From the NCBI GenBank assembly GCA_964467805.1, contig CAYXSU010000001.1:62001-126000 (forward strand): 64,000 nt of DNA. The letters are read 5' to 3'. This DNA is from Pontimonas sp964467805. GTDB lineage: Bacteria; Actinomycetota; Actinomycetes; Actinomycetales; Microbacteriaceae. Every line of letters begins with the position of its first letter. Position 1 is the stretch's first letter. The position numbers and the translations under genes were made by a program. The notes beneath the pieces were generated by a model. It searched no databases, was not told where the DNA came from, and worked only from the letters and a program-made list of their open reading frames with translations. Shown here in pieces: positions 8,233-15,647 of this stretch.

Positions 8233-9843
8233 TTAGTGGCGAGAGGCGTCTTCAAGTTCCTTCTGGGTGACTGGCATAACCCGGTCTTCAAAGAACCACC
8301 GGGAGAGGCCCGCACGAACCCGAGTTCCGATCGTGATGCGGCCTTTTTCGTCGGGGCGCACCGTAAGTGGCTTGTACTCTTCGAAGTCCAAAAGGCGCCA
8401 GCGCTCGTAATCATCCAGTTGCTCGTGAACCTCGATGTACTCTCCACCGGGCAGACGCACGATACGGCCGCTTTCGTAGCCGTGGAGGGCAATCTCGCGA
8501 TCCTTGCGCTGGAGCGCCAGACAGGTGCGCTTAGCGATGATGAACGCTGCGATGGGTCCGACGATAAGCAGCACCTGGAGAGTCGTAATAACGCCCTCGA
8601 TCGTCAGCTTGAAGTGGGTGGCAATCAGGTCGGAGCTTGCTGCTGCCCACAGGACCGCATAGAACACGACACCGGCGGCGCCAATACCCGTGCGGGTGGG
8701 GGCATTCCGGGGACGGTCAGCAATGTGGTGCTCGCGCTTGTCGCCGGTGATCCAGGCTTCGATAAACGGATATACCGCTACCAAGCCGATGAACACAATC
8801 AGCACAATCGTGGGGGCGAGGATGTTCCATGACCAGGTGTACCCAAAGAGCACGAACTCCCAGCCCGGTGGGACTAGTCGCAGAGCGCCATCGGCAAAGC
8901 CGATGTACCAGTCGGGCTGTGTACCTGCGGACACGGGGGAGGGGTCATAGGGCCCGTAGTTCCAGATGGGGTTGATGGTGAAGAGCGAACCAATCAGCAT
9001 CAGCACACCGAAGACCAGGAAGAAGAATCCACCGGCCTTTGCCGCGAACACGGGCATTACGGGCGAGCCCACGACGTTGTCGTTGGTGCGGCCGGGTCCA
9101 GCGAACTGGGTGTGCTTGTTGACCACGAGGAGAACCATGTGGATTGCAAGGGTTGCAATCAAAATCGCCGGCAACAACATGATGTGGAGCACGTAGAGCC
9201 TTGGAATGACGACGGTTCCCGGGAACTCGTCACCGAAGAACAAGTAGGACATCCAGACACCAACCACAGGGAAGGCCTTGATCATTCCGTCGATGATGCG
9301 AAGACCGTTTCCGGAGAGCAGGTCGTCGGGGAGGCTGTAGCCGGTGAAGCCCTCGGCCATAGCCAGAACGAAAAGAAGGAAGCCGACTACCCAGTTGAGC
9401 TCGCGGGGCTTGCGGAACGCACCGGTGAAGAACACGCGGAGCATGTGGAGCCCAATTGCTGCAATAAAGAGCAGAGCAGCCCAGTGGTGGACCTGCCGCA
9501 TGAGAAGTCCGCCCCGGATGTCGAAGGACAGGTCGAGAGCGGTGTGGTACGCGACCGACATCTCGATGCCCTTGAGGGGAAGATACGAGCCGTCGTATTC
9601 CACCATGGTCATAGAGGGATCAAAGAAGAAGGTGAGGAAGGTGCCACTGATCAGAATGACGATAAAGCTGTACAGGGCCACCTCACCGAGCATGAAGGAC
9701 CAGTGGTCGGGGAAAATCTTGCGGCCCAGTGCCTTGACAGCAGTTGAGGCACTGGTGCGCTCGTCGACATAGTTAGCAGCCCAGCCGGTGAACTTCATTC
9801 CCCGCCCAGGCGCGGCGGTCTTGTCTTGGACTGATTGACTCAC
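8233..9843 (-). CDS. qcrB: Cytochrome bc1 (bcc) complex cytochrome b subunit
   Basis: Di-heme membrane subunit of the menaquinol:cytochrome c oxidoreductase. The 536-residue product has about eight to nine helices followed by a long cytoplasmic C-terminal tail, as in other actinobacterial QcrB proteins. Heme b ligands lie in the helix containing RQVHHWAALLFIAAIGLHMLR and in the later helix containing LHIMLL and AIHMVLLV. A quinol-site region resembling PEF appears as PPGWEFVLFG. The GTG start overlaps the qcrA stop (GTGA). It is the last gene of ctaE-qcrC-qcrA-qcrB. The mature complex should dock with CtaCDF encoded on the opposite strand next door. Confidence 0.96.
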   Translation of the reverse strand: MSQSVQDKTAAPGRGMKFTGWAANYVDERTSASTAVKALGRKIFPDHWSFMLGEVALYSFIVILISGTFLTFFFDPSMTMVEYDGSYLPLKGIEMSVAYHTALDLSFDIRGGLLMRQVHHWAALLFIAAIGLHMLRVFFTGAFRKPRELNWVVGFLLFVLAMAEGFTGYSLPDDLLSGNGLRIIDGMIKAFPVVGVWMSYLFFGDEFPGTVVIPRLYVLHIMLLPAILIATLAIHMVLLVVNKHTQFAGPGRTNDNVVGSPVMPVFAAKAGGFFFLVFGVLMLIGSLFTINPIWNYGPYDPSPVSAGTQPDWYIGFADGALRLVPPGWEFVLFGYTWSWNILAPTIVLIVFIGLVAVYPFIEAWITGDKREHHIADRPRNAPTRTGIGAAGVVFYAVLWAAASSDLIATHFKLTIEGVITTLQVLLIVGPIAAFIIAKRTCLALQRKDREIALHGYESGRIVRLPGGEYIEVHEQLDDYERWRLLDFEEYKPLTVRPDEKGRITIGTRVRAGLSRWFFEDRVMPVTQKELEDASRH

Positions 9844-10895
9844 AGTTCACGCTCCCAGAAGCTCGGTCCAACAGGTTCGGTGAAATCACTTTGTGCTACT
9901 AGATATCCTTCATCATCAATGGTGATAGGAAGCTGTGGAAGCGGACGTGCCGCTGGACCGAAGATCACTTCGCAGTGGTTCGCCACGTCAAACTCGGACT
10001 GGTGGCATGGACAGAGCAGGTGGTGCGTGTGCTGCTCGTAGAGCGCCACAGGACAACCCACGTGGGTGCAAATCTTGGAGTAGGCCACAATTCCTTGGTA
10101 GGACCACGAAGCGCGCTCAGGCAACTCGTTCAAGTCTTCGATCGGCAGGCGCATCAGCAACACCGCGGCCTTCGCCTTCTCTTCAATCTTGTGGTACTCG
10201 AGTTCGGCCAGCCCCTCAGGGATAACGTGGAAAGCCGAGCCGATAGTTACTTCTGAGGCCTTGATGGGCAGACCGCTCGGGTCACGAGCGAGGCGAACCC
10301 CTGCTTCCCACATCGTGTTCTTCATCTTCTTGATGGGGTCCGCTGCGGGGGCGAGGTCCCTAAAGAGTGCGACAGCGGGAATCGGGGCGGCAAGGAGCGC
10401 ACCGATAAGAGTGTTTCGCACCAGAGAGCGCCTGGTGAAACCAGATTCCTTGTTCGCTTGACTGAAAATCTCGACGGCTGCATCGCGAGTTTCGTCATCC
10501 CCCCTTGTCGGATGACGCTCTTCAACGAGTTCGTGGCCGTGCATCAGCGACTTGGCCCAGTGCACGGCACCGATTCCCACGCCCAGCAGTGCGACGGTGA
10601 TTCCGAGCCCCACAAACAAGTTGTTGTTGCGGACCGACTGCATGTCACCCGGAATGATCGGGAAGAGCGAATACGCGACAGCCGCGAAAATGCTTCCGAC
10701 GATAGAGAGGGCGAAGAAAGTCGCGATAAGGCGCTCGGCCTTCTTCTCTTCCTTGGGGTCTAGGTCCGTAACCCGCAGGTGCTCGGGCGCAAGCCCTGGG
10801 TTAGCGGGAGTGTTGGCTGACACAACAGCGGTGCCGGGGTCATTCTCGTCCTGGGGCGAAGCCTGCAGGTTTTTTCCCGGTGGCGTAGTGGCCAT
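9840..10895 (-). CDS. qcrA: Cytochrome bc1 complex Rieske iron-sulfur subunit
   Basis: Holds the [2Fe-2S] cluster that accepts the first electron from menaquinol. The 351-residue product has three membrane helices (about residues 60-80, 92-112 and 160-185), the actinobacterial arrangement, rather than one. Rieske box 1 is CTHVGC at 276-281 and box 2 is CPCH at 295-298, giving two Cys and two His ligands plus the disulfide cysteines. The N-terminal 50 residues are polar and disordered-looking. It lies 29 bases downstream of qcrC and overlaps the qcrB start by 4 bases. The product needs Fe-S assembly, for which the suf genes at 41.8-45.9 kb are the obvious source. Confidence 0.97.
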   Translation of the reverse strand: MATTPPGKNLQASPQDENDPGTAVVSANTPANPGLAPEHLRVTDLDPKEEKKAERLIATFFALSIVGSIFAAVAYSLFPIIPGDMQSVRNNNLFVGLGITVALLGVGIGAVHWAKSLMHGHELVEERHPTRGDDETRDAAVEIFSQANKESGFTRRSLVRNTLIGALLAAPIPAVALFRDLAPAADPIKKMKNTMWEAGVRLARDPSGLPIKASEVTIGSAFHVIPEGLAELEYHKIEEKAKAAVLLMRLPIEDLNELPERASWSYQGIVAYSKICTHVGCPVALYEQHTHHLLCPCHQSEFDVANHCEVIFGPAARPLPQLPITIDDEGYLVAQSDFTEPVGPSFWEREL

Positions 10896-10924
10896 GGCTG
10901 TGGTGTGTCCTTTCCGTAGAAGCG

Positions 10925-11719
10925 TCAGTTAGAGCGGGCGGTCAACCAAATCGCGACAGCAATCAGGCCACCAAGACCAATGAGCCAGATGAAAAGACCC
11001 TCCGAGACTGGGCCCAGGCTTCCCAGGGTGAATCCACCCACAGAGGGAGTCTCATCCACGTAGCGCAGATAAGTGATGATGTCGTTCTTCTCTTCGGGGG
11101 TCAGGTTCATGTCGCTGAACACCGGCATATTCTGGGGGCCAGTCACCATGGCGCCGTAAACGTGGACGGGTTCCAGTCCGCTGAGCGCCGGAGCATACTT
11201 ACCTTCGGTCAGGGCCCCACCAGCACCAGCAACGTTGTGGCACATTGCGCAGTTGATACGGAACAGTTCTGCTCCGTTAGCGGTGTCACCGTCACCGGCG
11301 TAGTACCGGGGATCCGGCATCGCGGGTCCCGGCGCTAGCGTGGCGACCCAGGCTCCCATAGCGTCAATCTGAGGCTGTGTGAACTGAACCGGCTTGACTT
11401 CCGCTTGCGGCCCAGAAGCCGCCATCGGCATACGGCCCGTTCCCACTTGGAAGTCAACAGACAGCGCGCCAACCCCAATAACAGAGGGCCCAGCAATCGT
11501 TCCCTCACCGAAGAGGCCGTGACAGCTCGCGCAGTTAGCGAGGAACAGCTTCTCGCCTTCTTCGACCAGAGAAGCCTGAGACACCGGGGGAGTCTCCGCG
11601 TACGCGATTCCCGCAGTGGTCGCAGCGTATGCGCCGCCGGTCACGAAGAGGGCAACCGCCAGAAGTAGGGCCCCCGCAAAGGGGTGACGACGGCCGCTAC
11701 GACGTGACTGGGGTGACAT
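10925..11719 (-). CDS. qcrC: Diheme cytochrome c subunit of the bcc complex
   Basis: Transfers electrons from the Rieske centre to CuA without a soluble cytochrome c, as in actinobacterial bcc-aa3 supercomplexes. The 264-residue product has an N-terminal export/anchor helix (about residues 14-33), heme-binding CASCH at 63-67 and CAMCH at 157-161, each followed by a Met-containing domain that can supply the sixth ligand, and a C-terminal membrane helix (about residues 238-260). Both heme sites are complete. It begins 27 bases after ctaE; no strong ribosome-binding site is seen. Confidence 0.97.
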   Translation of the reverse strand: MSPQSRRSGRRHPFAGALLLAVALFVTGGAYAATTAGIAYAETPPVSQASLVEEGEKLFLANCASCHGLFGEGTIAGPSVIGVGALSVDFQVGTGRMPMAASGPQAEVKPVQFTQPQIDAMGAWVATLAPGPAMPDPRYYAGDGDTANGAELFRINCAMCHNVAGAGGALTEGKYAPALSGLEPVHVYGAMVTGPQNMPVFSDMNLTPEEKNDIITYLRYVDETPSVGGFTLGSLGPVSEGLFIWLIGLGGLIAVAIWLTARSN

Positions 11720-11746
11720 GTCCGGGTTTTCTTTCTTGTTGGAGGG

Positions 11747-12376
11747 TTAGCGCAGAACGTAGATGACGAGGAAGAGGCCAATCCACACCACGTCAACGAA
11801 GTGCCAGTAATAGGAGACCACAATCGCGCTGGTGGCTTCCCGGTGGGTGAAGACCCGAACCGCATAGGCCCGCCCAATCACGAGTAGGAAGGCGATTAGT
11901 CCTCCGGTGACGTGGAGGCCATGGAAGCCGGTCGTTAGATAGAACGCTGAGCCATAGGCATCAGAGTTCAACGACATACCCTCGGAGACGAGCACCGCGT
12001 ACTCATACACCTGCCCCGCGACGAAGATTGCGCCCATTGCGTAGGTGAGGAAGAACCACTCGATCATGCCCCATTGGGTGGGCTTCCAGCCGGTTGCCCG
12101 GGGCTGCAGCCTCTCTGCAGCGAACACACCGAACTGAGCGGTCACGCTAGAGAGAACAAGAATTGTGGTGTTGATCAGCGCGAAAGGGATGTCAAGCAGC
12201 GCAGTGTTAGCTTCCCAGAGCTCAGGTGAGGTCGAGCGCAGAGTGAAGTAGATGGCGAAAAGACCGGCAAAGAACATCACCTCACTGCCCAACCAAACAA
12301 TTGTGCCCACGGCAACGACGTTAGGTCGGTTCACCGCGGGCGCTCGGAATGAGGAAGATATCGATGCGCTCGTCAC
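11747..12376 (-). CDS. ctaE: Cytochrome c oxidase subunit III
   Basis: Membrane subunit III of the aa3 oxidase. From the GTG at 12376 the product is 209 residues with five hydrophobic helices. Landmarks are GSEVMFFAGLFAIYF, the TGFHGLHVTGG segment and the C-terminal YYWHFVDVVWIGLF. The frame stays open to 12445, but those extra residues lie in the divergent promoter region and overlap upstream of trpD. The GTG at 12376 is preferred because CATAAT (12388-12383, minus strand) ends six bases before it, a leaderless arrangement. It heads the ctaE-qcrCAB operon; subunits II, I and IV are in a separate, convergent operon. Confidence 0.96.
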   Translation of the reverse strand: MTSASISSSFRAPAVNRPNVVAVGTIVWLGSEVMFFAGLFAIYFTLRSTSPELWEANTALLDIPFALINTTILVLSSVTAQFGVFAAERLQPRATGWKPTQWGMIEWFFLTYAMGAIFVAGQVYEYAVLVSEGMSLNSDAYGSAFYLTTGFHGLHVTGGLIAFLLVIGRAYAVRVFTHREATSAIVVSYYWHFVDVVWIGLFLVIYVLR

Positions 12377-12382
12377 CCCTCC

Positions 12383-12445
12383 ATTATGCCTGATTCGTAG
12401 CTGGGATTTTGTCGAGCGACATGCCCCAAATCGGGCAGATAGCAT
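12383..12445. promoter_or_regulatory. Divergent ctaE/trpD promoter pair, both leaderless
   Basis: The minus-strand -10 CATAAT (12388-12383) is followed by six bases and the ctaE GTG; the plus-strand -10 TAGCAT (12440-12445) is followed by six bases and the trpD ATG. Neither gene has a Shine-Dalgarno sequence. GCGACA at 12416-12421 is a weak -35 candidate for trpD. Confidence 0.55.
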
Positions 12446-12451
12446 GGGTTC

Positions 12452-13510
12452 ATGACTTCCTCCTTCTCGTGGGCCGCAACGTTGAGCAGCCTTCTCGAGC
12501 GCAAAGACCTCTCAATCGCAGAGGCAGGCAAGGCCATGGAAGCGGTCGTGGCGGGGGAGGCCACGGATGCGCAGATTGCTGCATTCTTGGTCGCTCTCCG
12601 GGCAAAGCCGGAAACGGTCGATGAGATAGTCGGTTTTCGCGACGCTGCGTTGCGTCACGCGGTCGCGCTGCCGATTGACCCGATGGTTCTTGACATTGTG
12701 GGCACCGGGGGAGACCCCTACGGCGCGGTCGTCAACGTGTCTTCCATTGCCTCGATTGTGGCTGCCGCGGCGGGTGTTCCCGTAGCCAAGCACGGCAATC
12801 GAGCCGCAAGCTCGTCCTCAGGTGCGAGCGACGTCTTGGGGGCACTCGGGGTGAATATCGATGTCGAGCCCGTGCGCGTGGCCGAGATTTTTCGGGAGGT
12901 TGGCATTACCTACGTGAATGCTGCCAAGTTCCACCCTGGCTTCCGCCATGCTGCAACCGCCCGCAAGGAAATCGGCGTTCCGACGGTCTTCAACATTTTG
13001 GGCCCGCTATGTAACCCTGCACGACCAGAGGCCAGCGCTGTGGGTGTATCAAACTTGGCACGCGTGCCCCAGATGGCCGGAGTCTTCAGGACCAGGGGAG
13101 CAACCGCACTTGTCTATCGGGGCGATGATGGCATCGACAAGATGACCACCACTGGCCACACTCACGTTTGGGAAGTCTCAAGGGGCCACATCCGTGAGCA
13201 CGATATCAACTCTCTTGAGTTAGGAATTGCACAAGCCAGTGTTGAGGACCTCCTCGGTCGCTCTCCAGAACATAATGCTGAAACAGCGCTGGAAGTTCTG
13301 GGGGGAGCCAAAGGTCCGGTCCGAGACATCGTTGCACTGAATACGGCAGCTGGCCTCGTTGCCTTTGCTCTGGCCAACGACCCAGCGCAGCGAGACCGTA
13401 GTTTGCTGGAGCGACTGGCAGAAAAACTTGACGTCGCATACCAGACGATCGATTCAGGCGCCGCTGCTTCGAAGCTGACCGAGTGGGCCCGGGCGACTCA
13501 GTCCACATGA
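12452..13510 (+). CDS. trpD: Anthranilate phosphoribosyltransferase
   Basis: Joins anthranilate to PRPP in tryptophan synthesis. The 352-residue product has the PRPP-binding DIVGTGGDPYGAVVNVSS, the KHGNRAASSSSGASDVLGALG segment, the anthranilate-site FHPGFRHAATARKEIG and RTVFNILGPLCNPA-like features, all typical. The second motif carries Ala where many homologues have Val or Ser, which is not expected to matter. It is a single gene here, apart from other trp genes, and seems to have its own leaderless promoter with ATG at 12452. The downstream 61-base gap before the convergent NUDIX gene holds a small hairpin. Confidence 0.96.
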   Translation: MTSSFSWAATLSSLLERKDLSIAEAGKAMEAVVAGEATDAQIAAFLVALRAKPETVDEIVGFRDAALRHAVALPIDPMVLDIVGTGGDPYGAVVNVSSIASIVAAAAGVPVAKHGNRAASSSSGASDVLGALGVNIDVEPVRVAEIFREVGITYVNAAKFHPGFRHAATARKEIGVPTVFNILGPLCNPARPEASAVGVSNLARVPQMAGVFRTRGATALVYRGDDGIDKMTTTGHTHVWEVSRGHIREHDINSLELGIAQASVEDLLGRSPEHNAETALEVLGGAKGPVRDIVALNTAAGLVAFALANDPAQRDRSLLERLAEKLDVAYQTIDSGAAASKLTEWARATQST

Positions 13511-13517
13511 GCGGGGA

Positions 13518-13533
13518 GACGTAACCCTACGTC
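13518..13533. terminator. Possible terminator hairpin between trpD and NUDIX gene
   Basis: GACGTA-ACCC-TACGTC is a perfect 6-bp stem with a 4-base loop, just after trpD and before the end of the convergent NUDIX gene. There is no T-tract next to it; an AT-rich run (13550-13565) follows some 17 bases later. Confidence 0.35.
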
Positions 13534-13571
13534 CGGCTTCGCCAATCTGACATAATATAGATTATCGGATG

Positions 13572-14030
13572 CTATAAACCAGCACTGAGGCGCGCGACCA
13601 GTTCTGGGAGAAAATAGGGCTCGAATGGTGTTGCCGCCCTGGCAATCTCCTCAGCGGTGAACCAACCCCAGGCGGAGACGTCGTGGTGTTCTTCTGGGGT
13701 CCAAAACTCATTCGATGGCTCAAAGCGCTCGGTGTGAACCAAGAAGTATTCGGCGTGGCCCCTATCGTGATCAGCTTGATTCCATGTCACCTCAAAGTCA
13801 TAAGTCCACACGGCTTCGCCGGCACTCTCAAATCTGCGGCCGGTTTCTTCAAATAATTCCCTCAGAGCCGCTTCAGAATGCGTCTCGCCGGGATCGACTC
13901 CGCCACCAGGGGTAATCCACCGTGAAAACCCCGAAGAATCAGGTGCCATCGTCTTGAACAGCAACACAGCCCCACCGGGATCCATCAGCACAATACGACT
14001 GGTGTTTCTCAGCCCAGGAAGCGCTACCAC
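13572..14030 (-). CDS. NUDIX hydrolase
   Basis: Hydrolyses a nucleoside diphosphate linked to another moiety; the substrate is not predictable. The 152-residue protein contains a complete Nudix box, beginning GGGVDPGETHSEAAL and ending RELFEETG, with the metal-binding Glu pair intact. The N-terminal RIVLMDPGGAVLLFK strand and the later HDVSAWGWFTAEEI segment are typical of the MutT-like fold. The GTG start at 14030 has GGAG five bases upstream. It lies 15 bases after the SDR gene on the same strand, so it is probably cotranscribed with it. Confidence 0.9.
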   Translation of the reverse strand: MVALPGLRNTSRIVLMDPGGAVLLFKTMAPDSSGFSRWITPGGGVDPGETHSEAALRELFEETGRRFESAGEAVWTYDFEVTWNQADHDRGHAEYFLVHTERFEPSNEFWTPEEHHDVSAWGWFTAEEIARAATPFEPYFLPELVARLSAGL

Positions 14031-14045
14031 GCCGTCTCCACGTGA

Positions 14046-14813
14046 CTAGTGACTGGGCAGAAAGCTTGACACGTCGCCGACGAGTCGGGTGTGGTCGGCG
14101 GGGACGTCCTCAACGACTGCTGAAGCAACCTCAGCGGCGAACTCTTCCACGTTGTAGAGCTTTCCCACCTGTTCCTTGCGCTGGTCGATAACACCAGGAT
14201 TTGCCCGGTTGAGCAACGTGGCAGTAACGGTGCCCTCAATCATGTCGCCCGAGACCACGACAAAATCGACTCCTTGCGAGCTCATGGTGTCGATCATGCC
14301 CCGCAGAGCGTCTTCACCGGCACGTTTGGAGAGTGCCACCGGAAGATACTCGGGCATCGTTTCCACATCTCGAATAAAGTGCGCCTGGTGGCTGGTGACG
14401 AAGACGACCCGCGACCCGCGTTCCATGATTGACAGAGCCGCCATCAAAAGGCCTACCTGGGCGTCCCGGTTGAGCTTCATTGCGTAGTCCTCGCCCATGT
14501 CAGCTTCCATGCCGCCAGAGGCATTCAAGACAAGAATGTCCAGACCGCCCCAGGTCTCTTTGATCTGCGAGATCATGCGGGTCACACCGACTGGATCAGT
14601 GAGATCAGCTCCTATAGCCATCGCGCTGCCACCGCTTGCCTCAATCTCAGCAACCAGCTTCTCGGCCCGTGCAGCTTTGTTTCGGTAGTTGATGGCAACC
14701 GAGGCCCCAGCCTCTGCAAGAAATTGGGCGGTTTGTGCACCAATCCCCCGCGAGGACCCGGTTACGAGTGCTCTCGCACCGGTCAGTTGGCCAGGAACCA
14801 AGGGATTAGTCAT
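14046..14813 (-). CDS. Short-chain dehydrogenase/reductase family protein with atypical active site
   Basis: NAD(P)-binding Rossmann protein of the SDR superfamily, 255 residues, unknown substrate. The cofactor motif TGSSRGIG lies near residue 20, followed by NYRNKAARAE, which suggests NADP preference. The usual NNAG appears as NASGG. The serine of the active site is probably in FVTSHQAHF, but the tyrosine of YxxxK is not in place: the lysine sits in PVALSKRAGED with Val four residues before it, and the nearest Tyr is seven before. Either the family uses another geometry or it is not a typical dehydrogenase. The ATG at 14813 is chosen over an upstream TTG because TACGAT (14825-14820) ends six bases before it. 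Confidence 0.85.
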   Translation of the reverse strand: MTNPLVPGQLTGARALVTGSSRGIGAQTAQFLAEAGASVAINYRNKAARAEKLVAEIEASGGSAMAIGADLTDPVGVTRMISQIKETWGGLDILVLNASGGMEADMGEDYAMKLNRDAQVGLLMAALSIMERGSRVVFVTSHQAHFIRDVETMPEYLPVALSKRAGEDALRGMIDTMSSQGVDFVVVSGDMIEGTVTATLLNRANPGVIDQRKEQVGKLYNVEEFAAEVASAVVEDVPADHTRLVGDVSSFLPSH

Positions 14814-14819
14814 CCCCAA

Positions 14820-14825
14820 ATCGTA
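14820..14825 (-). promoter_or_regulatory. Predicted -10 element of leaderless SDR gene
   Basis: TACGAT on the minus strand, six bases before the ATG at 14813, with no ribosome-binding site in between. It is divergent from the promoter of the glycerophosphodiesterase gene. Confidence 0.5.
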
Positions 14826-14828
14826 CCC

Positions 14829-14856
14829 TTGTCCGTTCGTCTTGCAGGCCTATACT
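14829..14856 (+). promoter_or_regulatory. Predicted promoter of the glycerophosphodiesterase gene
   Basis: TTGTCC (14829-14834), a 16-base spacer, and TATACT (14851-14856). A leader of about 25 bases precedes the GTG at 14889 and contains AAGGAAAG, so this gene, unlike its divergent neighbour, has a leader. Confidence 0.55.
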
Positions 14857-14888
14857 TGCCTCGGACACGCCAAGGAAAGTGGTGAAGT

Positions 14889-15647
14889 GTGCCTTATTTT
14901 GACGGCCAGGCCCCGAGAGTTCTTGCGCACCGCGGATTTCCGGCCGGGCACGCTGAGAACACCATCGGTGCTTTTCAAGCCGCCCTCGATGTTGGTGCAG
15001 ACGTGCTGGAGACCGATGTCCATCTGAGCAAAGACGGGCAGGTCATCGTGGCGCACGACCCTGATCTCAGTCGCGTTGCTGGGCGTCCCGGCCTTGTCTC
15101 TGACTACACGGCCGCTGAGCTGGCAGGTATTGATCTCGGCTTCGGCCAGGGATTTCCCTCTCTCGTAGAAGCCTTAGAGGCTTTTCCGAGTGCAAAATTC
15201 AACATCGATGTGAAGGTTCCCGATGTGGTCGACGCTTTTGTCGATGTCGTCGTGAACATGAATGTTCACGATCGAGTTCTGGTCGCTTCCTTCGATGAAG
15301 CCTCTCGCGCGAGAGCCGTGGCCAAACTGCCGGGCGTTGTCAGCAGTGCAACGATTGGGCACGTCGTGGACGGCCGGCTGCGGTCTTGGCTAGGGCTCTC
15401 GGGTGCAACGTGGAGCATGCCGCCCGAGATTCGAGCGCTTCAAGTCCCCCCAGTGCGATGGGGAATGGCCATTGTGACTCCCAGCTTCCTCAGGATGGCT
15501 CACTCCAAGGGCCTCGAGGTTCATGTTTGGACGATCAACGAGGCTAGAGACATGGAACGCCTGCTGGACATGGGAGTCGATGGCATCATCACTGACCGCG
15601 CAGATCTTGCGGTGGATATCGTCGCGAAGCGAAGAGCGCTCCTTTAG
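14889..15647 (+). CDS. Glycerophosphodiester phosphodiesterase family protein
   Basis: Hydrolyses glycerophosphodiesters to glycerol-3-phosphate and an alcohol, in lipid turnover. The 252-residue protein has the GDPD signature: the first His in LAHRGFPAGHAENT, the metal Glu and Asp in LETDVHLSKDG, and the second catalytic His in VIVAHDPDL. The C-terminal TIM-barrel segments VHVWTINEARDM and GVDGIITDRADLA are typical. No signal peptide is seen, so it is probably cytosolic. The GTG start follows a purine-rich leader. Its stop overlaps the stop of the convergent lnt gene (TTAG, 15644-15647). Confidence 0.93.
   Translation: MPYFDGQAPRVLAHRGFPAGHAENTIGAFQAALDVGADVLETDVHLSKDGQVIVAHDPDLSRVAGRPGLVSDYTAAELAGIDLGFGQGFPSLVEALEAFPSAKFNIDVKVPDVVDAFVDVVVNMNVHDRVLVASFDEASRARAVAKLPGVVSSATIGHVVDGRLRSWLGLSGATWSMPPEIRALQVPPVRWGMAIVTPSFLRMAHSKGLEVHVWTINEARDMERLLDMGVDGIITDRADLAVDIVAKRRALL

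Noticed and set aside
9112..9747. 211-residue plus-strand open frame inside qcrB
   Set aside because: Antisense shadow of the cytochrome b gene; no domain or start signal.
13550..13566. AT-rich stretch CATAATATAGATTAT resembling a promoter -10
   Set aside because: It lies between two convergent genes, and no gene starts downstream on either strand.
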